The notes under the pieces: model-generated
What the model was told of the DNA's origin: nothing
The model's database searches: none
Seen by the model: only the letters and a program-made list of their open reading frames with translations
Shown: positions 53,206-62,466 of the stretch, piece by piece
How the letters are laid out: the number at the start of each line of letters is the position of its first letter
Numbering within the stretch: position 1 is the first letter of the stretch
Position numbers and translations under genes: made by a program
From: Mycobacterium lepraemurium
Lineage (GTDB): Bacteria > Actinomycetota > Actinomycetes > Mycobacteriales > Mycobacteriaceae
NCBI GenBank assembly: GCA_002291465.1
Contig: CP021238.1
Span: 1,054,001 to 1,118,000 of the forward strand
DNA length: 64,000 bases
Direction of reading: 5' to 3'

Positions 53206-53478
53206 ATGTGCACCTACCTCACCGAACACGTCGCGATCGACGGCAGCGGCAAGGGCGCGACCGGTTGGTTTCCCACCAGCCGGGCCACGGTGTATGTCGA
53301 CCATCCCGTCGATGCGCCCTACGGCCACACCGTAAACATCGACGTGGTCAACCCGCAGCTGGGCTCGTCGGCCCGGGTCGCGCTGGAACTGACCGAGGAA
53401 AGCGCCCTGCCGCTGGCCGCGTCGATTACGAGGGCGATCGCCCACGCGCCGGCCGGACTGGCCGCCAAGGACCAGTAG
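53206..53478 (+). CDS. Small conserved protein (DUF6295-like)
   Basis: 90 residues, intact: CTYLTEHVAIDGSGKGATGW, then VYVDHPVDAPYGHTVNIDVV and RVALELTEESALPLAASITR. I match it by memory to a small actinobacterial family of unknown function (DUF6295); Thr/Asp-rich beta-type sequence, no signal or membrane segment. It lies between the hydrolase relic and a DUF427 pseudogene, presumably one operon. Confidence 0.65.
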   Translation: MCTYLTEHVAIDGSGKGATGWFPTSRATVYVDHPVDAPYGHTVNIDVVNPQLGSSARVALELTEESALPLAASITRAIAHAPAGLAAKDQ

Positions 53479-53486
53479 GGCCGACG

Positions 53487-54257
53487 ATGCCCGCCGAAGC
53501 GCACTACCCGCAGATGGCGGCCGCGCGGGGCCGGATCGAGCCGGCGCCGCGGCGGGTCCGCGGTTATATGGGCGGCGTGCTGGTCTTCGACACCACCGCC
53601 GCCCGCTACGTGTGGGAGATTCCCTACTACCCGCAGTACTACATTGCACTGGCCGACGTGCGCACCGAGTTGCTGCGCGACGAAAACCACTCTCAGCGAG
53701 TGCAATTCGGCCCGGCGCGGCTGTACTCCGTGGTGGCCGGCGGCCGCACCTGTGAGTCGGCGGCGCGGGTGTTCGACGCCGACGGCGACGGCCCGCTGGC
53801 CGGCACCGTGCGGTTCGAATGGGATCCGTTGCGCTGGTTCGAAGAAGACGAACCGATCTAAGGCCATCCACGCAACCCGTACGCGCGGGTGGAAGCGCTG
53901 CGCTAACACCGACACGTTCGCGTCGAACGTGACGGAATCACGTTGGCGGACAACAGATATCCCGCCCTTATGTTCGCAACCGGTTTGCCCACCAGGTATT
54001 ACATCGATCCCACCGACGTCGACTTCGCGCATCTGGAGCCCAGCGCCACCCAGACGCTGTGCCCGTACAAGGGAACGACGCCGGGCTACTGGTCGGTGCG
54101 GGTCGGCGACGTCGTGCACGAAGACCTGGCCTGGACCTACCACTACCCGCTGCCCGCGGTCGCCCAGATCGCTGGGCTGATCGCGTTCTACAACGAAAAA
54201 CTGGATATCGTCGTCGACAGGACCCCGCTGCCGCGCCCGCACACCCAATTCAGCTGA
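53487..54257 (+). pseudogene. DUF427 protein (Rv1056 equivalent), two nonsense codons
   Basis: 256 codons in a single frame: AARGRIEPAPRRVRGYMGGV, VWEIPYYPQYYIALADVRTE, TVRFEWDPLRWFEEDEPI, and after the stops ITLADNRYPALMFATGLPTR, TQTLCPYKGTTPGYWSV and HEDLAWTYHYPLPAVAQIAG. TAA 53859-53861 replaces a Tyr after EEDEPI, and TAA 53907-53909 replaces a Ser after YARVEALR. No frameshift. Two tandem DUF427 domains are seen, as in Rv1056 (~254 residues). DUF427 is of uncertain biochemical role. Confidence 0.85.
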
Positions 54258-54647
54258 GCCGGCCCCGATGTGATATTCGCCTCCCTTGCCGCCGATGCTG
54301 AGAATTCCTCAGCAAAGCAACCCGTGAACATGCGCGGATGCGGTTAGCGGCGCGGATGAAATCCCCCGCATGCGCGTTTGCAACGGTTTCGCTGCGGGTA
54401 AGCGACTGCGATACAGCGTGATTGGAAGTCTGAGCAGAACCTGAGTGCACCGAGTGACGTAGCTAACGTCGAGCATTTTCGAGCTGCAGTGAGGCGAATT
54501 TTGGCCAGTAGACTACCGAAAACCAGTCTCGTCAGTGCCTTTCGGTGCTGAAAGCCGGTGAATCAGGAGGCCAATTCGCCGCGACCGTATCGGCGGCTAC
54601 GCCACCTGGCCACCCGGGCCGACAAACACAGCAAAGGCGGTACCAGC
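54258..54647. other. Upstream region of the Rv1057-like gene
   Basis: 390 bp without a supported gene. TGCTGAG (54296-54302) and CTCAGCA (54308-54314) form a perfect 7-bp inverted repeat around AATTC. The region is AT-richer than average. In M. tuberculosis the Rv1057 promoter region is bound by TrcR and by the MprA stress regulator, so such sites may survive here. A GTG at 54558 could be an earlier start of the next gene. Confidence 0.5.
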
Positions 54648-55593
54648 GTGAGTGATGCAAACGGGCCTACGGCCCGATTCGGGATCGACAACACTGCGGT
54701 GGTCAAAGTCCCCGTTCACCACGGCCCGATCAGCGACATCGACGTCAGCCCCGACGGGCGCCGGCTGCTGGTGACCAACTACGGCCGTGACACCGTGTCG
54801 GTGATCGACACTCACACCTGCCGCGTCGCGAGCACCATCGCCGGTCTGAGCGAACCGTTCGCGGTGGCCATGAGCGCCGCCGGCCCCAACTACGCCTACG
54901 TCAGCACCGCCACCGCCGCCTACGACGCGATCGAAGTCATCGACGTCGTCACCAACTGGCGCATCGCCACGCATCGGCTGGCGCACAGCCTGAGCGATCT
55001 GGCGGTCAGCCCGGACGGGCGGTACCTCTACGCCAGCCGCAACGCCGTGCGCGGTGCGGATGTGGCGGTGCTGGACACCACCACGGGCGAGCTCGAAGTG
55101 ATCGAGCTGGCCGCCGCGGCCGGGACGACCACCGCCTGCGTGCGGGTCAGCGCCGACGGGCGTCGGCTGTTCGTCGGTGTCAACGGGCCCAACGGCGGCG
55201 GACTGGCCATCATCGAAACCCGCACCCGCACCGACGGCCGCCGCCATCGTCAGCACGCACAAGATCAACGAGATCACCGGGCCGCTGACCCGGATGACGC
55301 TGAGCCGCGACGGCGAGCGCGCCTACCTGATCAGCGACGACCGCGTCACGGTGCTGGGCACCCGCACCCAGGACGTCCTCGGTGAGGTCAGGGTGACCTA
55401 GCACCCGTCGGCCGTGGTGGAAAGCCCCGACGGCAACTACCTGTACGTCGCCGACCATGCTGGGGTGCTCAGCGTGGCCCGGCTCTCCTCGGGGACCGCA
55501 CCGGCCGCGCCGTGCAGCGGCGTCGACGAGGACGACGACGCGACCACCGGTTGGCTGCCCGAGCTGGCGCCGTGGGAGCCGGTGCTGGCCTAG
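54648..55593 (+). pseudogene. YncE-like seven-bladed beta-propeller (Rv1057 equivalent), frameshift and nonsense
   Basis: GTG 54648 (GTG 54558 possible). Blades with the YVTN-type repeat: DIDVSPDGRRLLVTNYGRDT and VSVIDTHTCRVASTI, then DLAVSPDGRYLYASRNAV, VRVSADGRRLFVGVNG. A frameshift near 55225 moves it to the frame of STHKINEITGPLTRMTLSRD; TAG 55399-55401 (for Gln) stops it before HPSAVVESPDGNYLYVADHA; the end is TAG 55591. M. tuberculosis Rv1057 is induced in macrophages and repressed by TrcR, whose gene is intact in this window. Confidence 0.84.
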
Positions 55594-55754
55594 CTGCACC
55601 CACCGCCCGAGCCGGCCGCCAAAGCCGTGCCCGCCGAACGGGATCGGGGCCGTGCGGCCTGCTGGGGGTCTGCCACAATCGCCGGATCCGGGCTTAGGGT
55701 GGGAAGCGGCCGGCGGCGCGGCGCCGTCGACCCCAGATGCGGAGGCGGTGCGCA

Positions 55755-57385
55755 GTGGACGGCACGATGCAGGACTTTCCGTTGACGATCACCGCGATCA
55801 TGCGTCACGGCTGCGGCGTGCACGGGGCGCGCACCGTGACCACCGCGACCGGAGACGGTTACCGGCGCACCAGCTACCGCGAACTGGGCGGCCAGGCCGC
55901 CCAGCTGGCGAACGCGTTGCGCGGGCTCGGGGTGACCGGGGACCAGCGGGTGGCCACCTTCATGCGGAACAACGCCGAGCATCTCGCCGCCTACCTCGCC
56001 GTGCCCTCGATGGGCGCGGTGCTGCACACCCTGAACATCCGGCTGTTCCCCGAGCAGATCGCCTACGTCGCCAACGAGGCCGAGGACCAGGTGGTGCTGG
56101 TCTACGCGTCGCTGGTCAAACTGCTCGCGCCGGTGCTGCCCGGCCTGCACACCGTGCACACGGTGATCGTGGTCGGCGACGGTGGCACCGAGCCGCTGCG
56201 GGCATCCGGCAAGACGGTGCTGCGCTACGCCGACGTCATCGGCGCCGAGCCGGCCGAATTCGACTGGCCGCGCATCGACGAGAACTCCGCGGCCGCCATG
56301 TGCTACACCAGCGGCACCACCGGAAACCCGAAAGGCGTTGTGTACAGCCATCGTTCGAGTTTCCTGCACACGATGGCCGCGTGCACCACCAACGGCATCG
56401 GAATCGGGGCCACCGACAGCCTGCTGCCGATTGTGCCGATGTTTCACGCCAACGCCTGGGGCCTACCCTACGCGGCGCTGATGGCCGGCGCGGACCTGGT
56501 GCTGCCCGATTGCCACCTCGACCCCCCCTCGCTGGTGCGGATAGTCGAAGACCTGCGGCCCACCGTGACCGGTGCGGTGCCGACCATCTGGAACGCGGTG
56601 CTGCACCACCTGGAAGACGACCCCGACCACGACATGTCGTCGCTGCGGCTGGTGGTCTGCGGCGGCTCGGCCGTACCGGTGTCGCTGATGCGCACCTTCG
56701 AGGAGAAGCACGGCGTGCAGATCCGGCAATTGTGGGGCATGACCGAGACGTCGCCGCTGGCACCATGGCCTGGCCGCCGCCGGGAACGCCGGAGGACCAG
56801 CACTGGGCGTACCGGGGCACACAGGGCCAACCGGTCTGCGGGGTGGAGATGCGCATCGTCGACGACGACGGCCGCGTGCTGCCCAACGACGGCACGGCGG
56901 TGGGGGAGGTGGAGGTGCGCGGCCCGTGGATCGCCGGCTCTTACTACCTGGGACGCGACGACTCGAAGTTCGACTCCGGCTGGCTGCGCACCGGCGACGT
57001 GGGCCGCATCGACGAGCGGGGCTTCGTCACGCTGACCGACCGGGCCAAGGACGTCATCAAATCCGGTGGCGAATGGATCTCCTCGGTGCAGCTGGAAAAC
57101 TGCCTGATCGGCCACCCCGACGTGGTCGAGGCCGCGGTGGTGGGAGTGCCCGACGAGCGGTGGGAGGAACGCCCGCTGGCCGTGGTGGTGGTCAAGGACG
57201 GCGCCTCGGTCGACGCCGACCAGCTGCGAAAGTTCCTGGCCGACAAGGTTGTTCGCTGGTGGCTGCCGGAGAGGTGGACGTTCGTCGACGAGATGCCGCG
57301 CACCAGCGTCGGCAAGTACGACAAGAAGGCCGTCCGTGCCCGCTACGCCGACGGCGGCTACCGGGTGATCGAAGCGCGCGACTGA
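55755..57385 (+). pseudogene. fadD14: Fatty-acyl-CoA ligase FadD14, one frameshift
   Basis: GTG 55755 behind GGAGG gives VDGTMQDFP, as in M. tuberculosis FadD14. 543 residues when reconstructed. ATP motif MCYTSGTTGNPKGVVYSHRS, IRQLWGMTETSPL, then a one-base deletion near 56760 moves to TMAWPPPGTPEDQHWAYRGT; LRTGDVGRIDERGFVTLTDR and the C-terminal PRTSVGKYDKK follow. Would activate fatty acids as CoA thioesters. One deletion only, so this is the pseudogene here where a sequencing error is easiest to imagine. Confidence 0.83.
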
Positions 57386-57398
57386 AAGGCTTGGCGCA

Positions 57399-57872
57399 GT
57401 GGCAGATTCACTCGTCGTCGCGCAATCCGTCGTCGCCCCCGTCGCCGCGCCGGACGCGTTCGGCCGCACGCTGCCGATGCCGCTGCCGACGCTGTTCAAC
57501 CGATGGTACGGCCCCTTCCCGCCGATCAGGGAGGTGCGCGGGCAGACCGGGGACTAGGACGCTGCTGGCCGGCAGCGCATCGTGCACCTGGCCGGCGGTG
57601 CCAGCATGCGCGAGGAACTGACCAGCGTCGACCCGCCGCGGTCGTTCGGCTACCGGCTCAGCGGCATCACCGGCCCGATGGCGCTGCTGGTGAATCGTGT
57701 GCTGGGCGAATGGGTTTTCACCCCGGCGGCCGGCGGAACCGAGATCACCTGGCGTTGGGACCTTCATCCCAGGTCGCCGCTGACCGCCTGGGCGCTTCCA
57801 CTGCTGGGCAGGATGTGGAAGGGCTACGCGCGACGCGCGCTGGACAATCTGGTGGCCTTGCTCACCCGCTGA
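57399..57872 (+). pseudogene. SRPBCC-type protein (Rv1060 equivalent), one nonsense codon
   Basis: 157 codons, the same length as Rv1060, in a single frame from GTG 57399: LPTLFNRWYGPFPPIREVRG, then TAG 57555-57557 in place of a Trp after QTGD, then IVHLAGGASMREELTSVDPP, GEWVFTPAAGGTEITWRWDL and YARRALDNLVALL. The pattern suits a START/SRPBCC ligand-binding fold, substrate unknown. Rv1059 is absent between fadD14 and this gene. Confidence 0.8.
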
Positions 57873-57900
57873 GTCCCGCCGGCCGTTACGGTAAGAGCCC

Positions 57901-58815
57901 ATGTGTCGACTCTTCGGCCTGCACGCCGGGACACGCGCGTGCACCGCGACCTTCTGGCTGCTCGACGCGCCGGACAGCCTGGCCGAACAGAGCCGGAGAA
58001 ACCCCGACGGCACCGGCCTGGGGTGTTCGACGAGCACGCCCGCCCGCAGCTGTACAAGGAGCCGATAGCCGCCTGGCGGGACGCCGCGTTCGCGCGCGAA
58101 GCGCATCAGCTGACCGGCACCACCGTCATCGCCCACGTCCGCTACGTGACCACCGGGTCGCTCGACGTCCGCAACACCCACCCGTTTCTGCAGGACGGCC
58201 GGATCTTCGCGCACAACGGGGTGCTGAAGGGGCTCGACGTCATCTACGCGCGGCTGCGTGAGGTCGGCGTCGACGGGTTGGTGTTGGGCGACACCGACTC
58301 CGAGCGGGTGTTCGCGTTGATCACCGCCGCGATCCGGGCCCGCGACGGTGACATCACCGCGGGCCTGGTCGACGCCGTCCGATGGCTGGCCGAGCAGGTC
58401 CCGATCTATGCGGTCAACCTGCTGCTGAGCACCGCCACCGAGATGTGGGCGCTGCGCTACCCGCACACCCATCAGCTCTACGTGTTGGATCGCTCCGCCG
58501 ACGCGGCCCGGCAACCCGAATTCGACTTGCACACCATACGAATTCACGCGCGTTCCCAGCAGCTGTGCACCCGGCCGTCGGTGGTGTTCGCCATCGAACG
58601 CATGGACGCCGACCCGCGTTGACGGCTGTCCGAGCCGGGGGAGCTGGTTCACGTCGACGCCGGGCCGCGGGTCACCCGCCGCCTGGTGCTGCCCGACCCG
58701 CCCCGGCGGCTGGCTGCGCCGCGACGAGCTGAGCACATCGGTGCGGGACTCCCAGCACGCACTGCCGACACCCGGCGGGCCGGCTGAGGCCGTTTGGCAG
58801 AGTGTTTCGACGTGA
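57901..58815 (+). pseudogene. Class II glutamine amidotransferase-like protein (Rv1061 equivalent), frameshifts and nonsense
   Basis: ATG 57901 followed by the catalytic Cys2 (MCRLFGLHAG), as in Ntn-type GATase II. A frameshift near 58022 interrupts PDGTGL-x-VFDEHARPQL; IAHVRYVTTGSLDVRNTHPF and FAHNGVLKGLD (the HNG-type glutamine-binding motif) and LGDTDSERVFALI follow. TGA 58620-58622 replaces a Trp after RMDADPR. A second shift near 58697 leads to LRRDELSTSVRDSQHALPTP and TGA 58813. Shifts cancel in length. Target unknown. Confidence 0.8.
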
Positions 58816-59681
58816 CAACCAAACGCGCCCTGGTGCTCGCAGGCGGCGGGATCGCCGGAATCGCCTGGGAGACAGGTGTTCTGCGGGGCATTGCGGACGA
58901 GTCGCCGGCGGTGGCGCGGCTGCTGACCGAATCCGACGTGCTGGTCGGCACGTCGGCGGGCTCGGCGGTCGCCGCCCAGCTGTGCAGCGGCCACACCCTC
59001 GACGCGCTGTTTGATCGGCAGGTCGCCGCCTCCTCGCCCGAAATCGATTCCGGGGTCGACGTCGAGGCCATCACCCAGCTGTTCCTGACCGCCCTGGCCG
59101 AACCTTACGACGACGCGGAGGACAAGACCCGCCAACAATTGCGGCGCATCGGGGCGGTGGCGCTGGCCACCGACACCGTGCCGGCCCCGGTGCGCCGCCG
59201 GGTGATCGCGGTGCGGTTGCCGTCGCACCGGTGGCCGCGACGGGCGTTGCGGCTCACCGCAATCGACGTCGACACCGGCGAGCTGACCGTGTTCGACCCG
59301 GCGTCGGGAATCGACCTCGTCGACGCGGTGGCGGCCAGCTGCGCGGTGCCCGGGGCGTGGCCTCCGGTGGCCATCGGCGGCCGCCGCTACATGGACGGCG
59401 GGGTGGCCAGCTCGGTGAATTTGGGGGTGGCCGCCGACTGCGACGTCGCGGTGGTGCTGGTGCCCTCGGGCGTCGACGCGCCGTCGCTGTTCGGCGCCGG
59501 CCCGGCCGCGGAGATCGCGGCGTTCCCCGGCCGGGCGTTGGCCGTCTTCGCCGACGACCGCTCGCTGGCGGCGTTCGGGCCCAACCCGTTGGACCCCGAC
59601 TGCCGGGTGCCCTCGGCGCGGGCCGGCCGCGAACAGGGCCGCCGCGAAGCCTCGGCCGTCGCCGAATTCCTGGGTGTGTGA
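58812..59681 (+). CDS. Patatin-like phospholipase (Rv1062 equivalent)
   Basis: 289 residues from GTG 58812, overlapping the previous stop (GTGA). Glycine-rich oxyanion loop ALVLAGGGIAGIAWETGV, nucleophile serine in LVGTSAGSAVAAQL, catalytic Asp in YMDGGVASSVN. An Asp-Gly and Ser-Asp dyad lipase acting on acyl lipids. No signal peptide. Intact, though its neighbours on both sides are broken. The neighbour on the right (59706) is another patatin. Confidence 0.88.
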   Translation: MTTKRALVLAGGGIAGIAWETGVLRGIADESPAVARLLTESDVLVGTSAGSAVAAQLCSGHTLDALFDRQVAASSPEIDSGVDVEAITQLFLTALAEPYDDAEDKTRQQLRRIGAVALATDTVPAPVRRRVIAVRLPSHRWPRRALRLTAIDVDTGELTVFDPASGIDLVDAVAASCAVPGAWPPVAIGGRRYMDGGVASSVNLGVAADCDVAVVLVPSGVDAPSLFGAGPAAEIAAFPGRALAVFADDRSLAAFGPNPLDPDCRVPSARAGREQGRREASAVAEFLGV

Positions 59682-59705
59682 CGAATCCCGTTGCCGGCAA
59701 TCGGT

Positions 59706-60775
59706 TCAGTGCTCGACCGCGGGGCGGTCGTCGTCGCCGTCCTCGAGGGCGTCGAGGGCTTGGTCGGCCAACGCCCGCCCCGCGTCGATCACCTCCACCG
59801 CCCGGTGGAATTCCAGGCCCCGGCAGATCGAGCGGGACCTCGACGAGCAGGTTGGGCGGGTAGACGGCCAGCGTGTGCCGCGACAGCGCCGCCTGGGCGA
59901 TGTCGATGGTGCGGTTCATCACCTCGAAGCTGCCCAGTTTGGGTACATCCGTTGCCGCGCCGGGCAATTCGTTGGCCTCGTCGTCGTCATCGGCGAGCAC
60001 CGGCTGGTCGGGTTCCTCGGGATTGTCCGGCCAGGCGTCGGCGTCGCCGCTCGGCCCGCCCAGCCGGCTCAGCACCGCCCGCGCGGTGGGCCGATCGAGC
60101 AGCGAGCGGGCGGCGGCCGTGTCGAACAGCGTCGAGGTGCTGCGCATCATGCGGGTCAACCACTCGGCGGTGGCGGCCGGTTCGGCCTCGCGACGGGTGA
60201 TCGCCTCGCTGCCGGACAGGTTCACCGCGATGGTCAGATCGGCGTTGACGGCCGAGAGCGGGGCCATCGGCAGCGGGTCGAGGATACCGCCGTCGGCCAG
60301 CAGCCGGTCGTCGAGGGTGTGCGGGGCGATCAACCCCGGGGATCGCGATGGACGCGCGGATCGCCTCGTCCAGCGGCCCGCGCTGAAACCACACCGACTT
60401 GCCGGCCAGCAGGTCGGTGGCCACCGCGGTGTAGGGGATGCGCAGGTCCTCGATGGTCACCGGCCCCAAGATGTCGCGTACTGCGTCCAGGATCTTGCCC
60501 GTCCGCATCACCCCGGCCGCGCTGATGGACGGGTCCAGCAGCTGCAGGATGGTGCGCTGAGTCAGCGACTTGGCCCACTCGGCGAACTCGTCGACCCGTC
60601 CGGCCGCTTGCAGGCCGCCGACCAGCGCGCCCATCGACGAGCCGGCGACGCCGACGATGTCGTAGCCGCGGGCTTGCAGCGCCTCGATCACCCCGATGTG
60701 GGCGTAGCCGCGGGCGCCACCGCTGCCGAGCGCGAGTGCCACCCGAGTCGGTGCTGATCGACGTTCCTCAGGCAC
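59706..60775 (-). pseudogene. Patatin-like phospholipase (Rv1063c equivalent), two frameshifts
   Basis: GTG 60775 (VPEERRSAPTRVALALGSGG); reconstructed ~356 residues against 360 for Rv1063c. Oxyanion loop LALGSGGARGYAHIGVIEAL, nucleophile GVAGSSMGALVGGL, then one extra G near 60338 before LLADGGILDPLPMAPLS (catalytic Asp in ADGG). A second shift near 59832 leads to CRGLEFHRAVEVIDAGRALA. Both catalytic residues exist but in different frames. Convergent with the intact patatin gene. Confidence 0.83.
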
Positions 60776-60887
60776 CCCTCCATTTTGCGCGGCTGCCGGC
60801 CGGCGGGGGTGCGCGGCGGCCGGCGGGCGCGGTCCGGGCAGTTTTTTCAACCGTGATCGCAATTGTCTTTGTTCAACCGGGGCGCCG

Positions 60888-61332
60888 TCACCCGCATTCG
60901 TCGTTCGCGGCCGCCCGGGCGGCGATGATCACGGCCGCCTGCCGGGCCGGCGTTAACGCCGACCACGGCGTGTTCCAGCTCCCCGCGGTGCCCGACGGCG
61001 ACGCCTGCACCATCGACAAGTACTGCTCGAACAGCGACGCACCCGTCTTGGGCTGGGCGTCCATCCACTCCTTGGCGGCGTGACAGGCCTGGTAGTACTC
61101 TTCTTCGGTGGAGTCCGCCGGGATGTCGATCCGGGTCGTCGCGCCGCCCGGGGACAGCCCGACGGCGCGCGGCGGGGCCGGCGAGGATGCTCGACTGCCG
61201 CGCCGGTGCGGGCGCCGGCGCGGCAATCGGGGCGCCGTGCGAGCACCCGGGGGCCGCCGTCACAACCCCCAGCACGATGCCCACCAGAACGACCGCGCCC
61301 CATCGCCGGGACCGATCACCGCGCCAGCGCAC
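60888..61332 (-). pseudogene. lpqV: Lipoprotein LpqV (Rv1064c equivalent), one frameshift
   Basis: GTG 61332: RWRGDRSRRWGAVVLVGIVL then VTAAPGCSHG, a weak lipobox with Cys. The frame shifts near 61170; the family body then reads AVGLSPGGATTRIDIPADST, EEEYYQACHAAKEWMDAQPK and LTPARQAAVIIAARAAANDE and ends ECG, close to M. tuberculosis LpqV. 445 bases, one over a multiple of three. The function of LpqV is unknown. Confidence 0.82.
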
Positions 61333-61447
61333 GGTCCCAATCTATGCAACACTGGCTGCCGTGATGGAGCGCTTCGGGTTTTGCGAGTGTTGTCGGCCGT
61401 AACACGCCGCCGCCCGATCCGTTTTCGCTTCCTGGAGTTCTTTCCTC

Positions 61448-62029
61448 ATGCCTGTGCCCGCCGCCACCCTGGCTGCCCTGCGCCCGCCTTTCCCGTCGTC
61501 GCCGTCGCCGGGTCCGACCCGGTTGCGGGTGCCCGACCTGCTCTATGCCACCGATCAGGCCGCCGACGACGTGCTCAGCGGGCGCTGCGACCACCTGCTG
61601 CCCCCGGGCGGCATCCCGGCGTCGCGGCGCTGGTTCACCCGCATCCACGGCGACGAGGAGCTCGACGTCTGGCTGATCAGCTGGGTGCCCGGCCATCCGA
61701 CCGAACTGCACGACCACGGCGGGTCGCTGGGCGTGTTGACCGTCGTCTCCGGATCACTGAACGAATACCGTTGGGACGGTAGGGCTTTGCGACGACGCCG
61801 GCTCGACGCCGGCGATCAGGCCGGCTTCCCGCTGGGCTGGGTGCACGACGTGGTGTGGGCGCCCCGGCCGGTCAGCTGTCGGGCCGTCGCCGCCGCCCAG
61901 GCGGCGCCGACGCTGAGCGTGCACGCCTACTCGCCGCCGCTGACCGCGATGTCCTACTACGACATCACCGAGCGCAAGACGTTGCGTCGGCAACGCACCG
62001 AACTGACCGACCAGCCGGAAGGATCGTGA
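61448..62029 (+). CDS. Cysteine-dioxygenase-type cupin (Rv1065 equivalent)
   Basis: 193 residues, intact. Cupin metal-binding motif VPGHPTELHDHGGSLGVLTV (two His) with a distal third His in PLGWVHDVVWAP, as in CDO type I enzymes that oxidise cysteine or other thiols with iron and O2. The tail SVHAYSPPLTAMSYYDI is also typical. ATG 61448. In M. tuberculosis the pair Rv1065-Rv1066 (cupin plus rhodanese) is conserved; here too the two overlap, which suggests a sulfur pathway. Confidence 0.85.
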   Translation: MPVPAATLAALRPPFPSSPSPGPTRLRVPDLLYATDQAADDVLSGRCDHLLPPGGIPASRRWFTRIHGDEELDVWLISWVPGHPTELHDHGGSLGVLTVVSGSLNEYRWDGRALRRRRLDAGDQAGFPLGWVHDVVWAPRPVSCRAVAAAQAAPTLSVHAYSPPLTAMSYYDITERKTLRRQRTELTDQPEGS

Positions 62030-62466
62030 TGAGCCGCATCGACGTCGTGTTGAGGTCCGCCCGGCGCCGGTTCCGCCGGCTTCCCGCCGTCGAAGTGCCC
62101 GACGCGGTGCGCCGCGGCGCGGTGCTGGTCGACATCCGGCCGCAGGCCCAGCGGTTCCGCGAGGGCGAGGTGCCCGGCGCGCTGGTGATCGAGCGCAACG
62201 TGCTGGAATGGCGCTGCGACCCGACCAGCGAGGCCCGGCTGCCCGAGGCCGTCGGCGACGACGTCGAATGGGTGATCATCTGTTCGGAGGGCTACACGTC
62301 CAGCCTGGCCGCGGCCGCGCTGCTGGACATCGGCCTGCACCGCGCCACCGACGTGATCGGCGGCTACCACGCGCTGGCCGGGGCCGGGGTGCTGAGCCGG
62401 CTGGCCGGCGGTCCGGTCGGCGCCCCGCTCGCCAACACCGGCGCCGGCGAGCGCCGCTGGATCTAG
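62029..62466 (+). CDS. Rhodanese-like sulfurtransferase (Rv1066 equivalent)
   Basis: 145 residues, ATG 62029 sharing one base with the cupin stop (GTG 62026 possible). Single rhodanese domain: DAVRRGAVLVDIRPQAQRFR, GEVPGALVIERNVLEWRCDP and the active-site loop VIICSEGYTSSLAAAALL with the catalytic Cys in CSEGYTS. It probably handles the sulfur released by the upstream cupin enzyme. Intact. Confidence 0.9.
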   Translation: MSRIDVVLRSARRRFRRLPAVEVPDAVRRGAVLVDIRPQAQRFREGEVPGALVIERNVLEWRCDPTSEARLPEAVGDDVEWVIICSEGYTSSLAAAALLDIGLHRATDVIGGYHALAGAGVLSRLAGGPVGAPLANTGAGERRWI

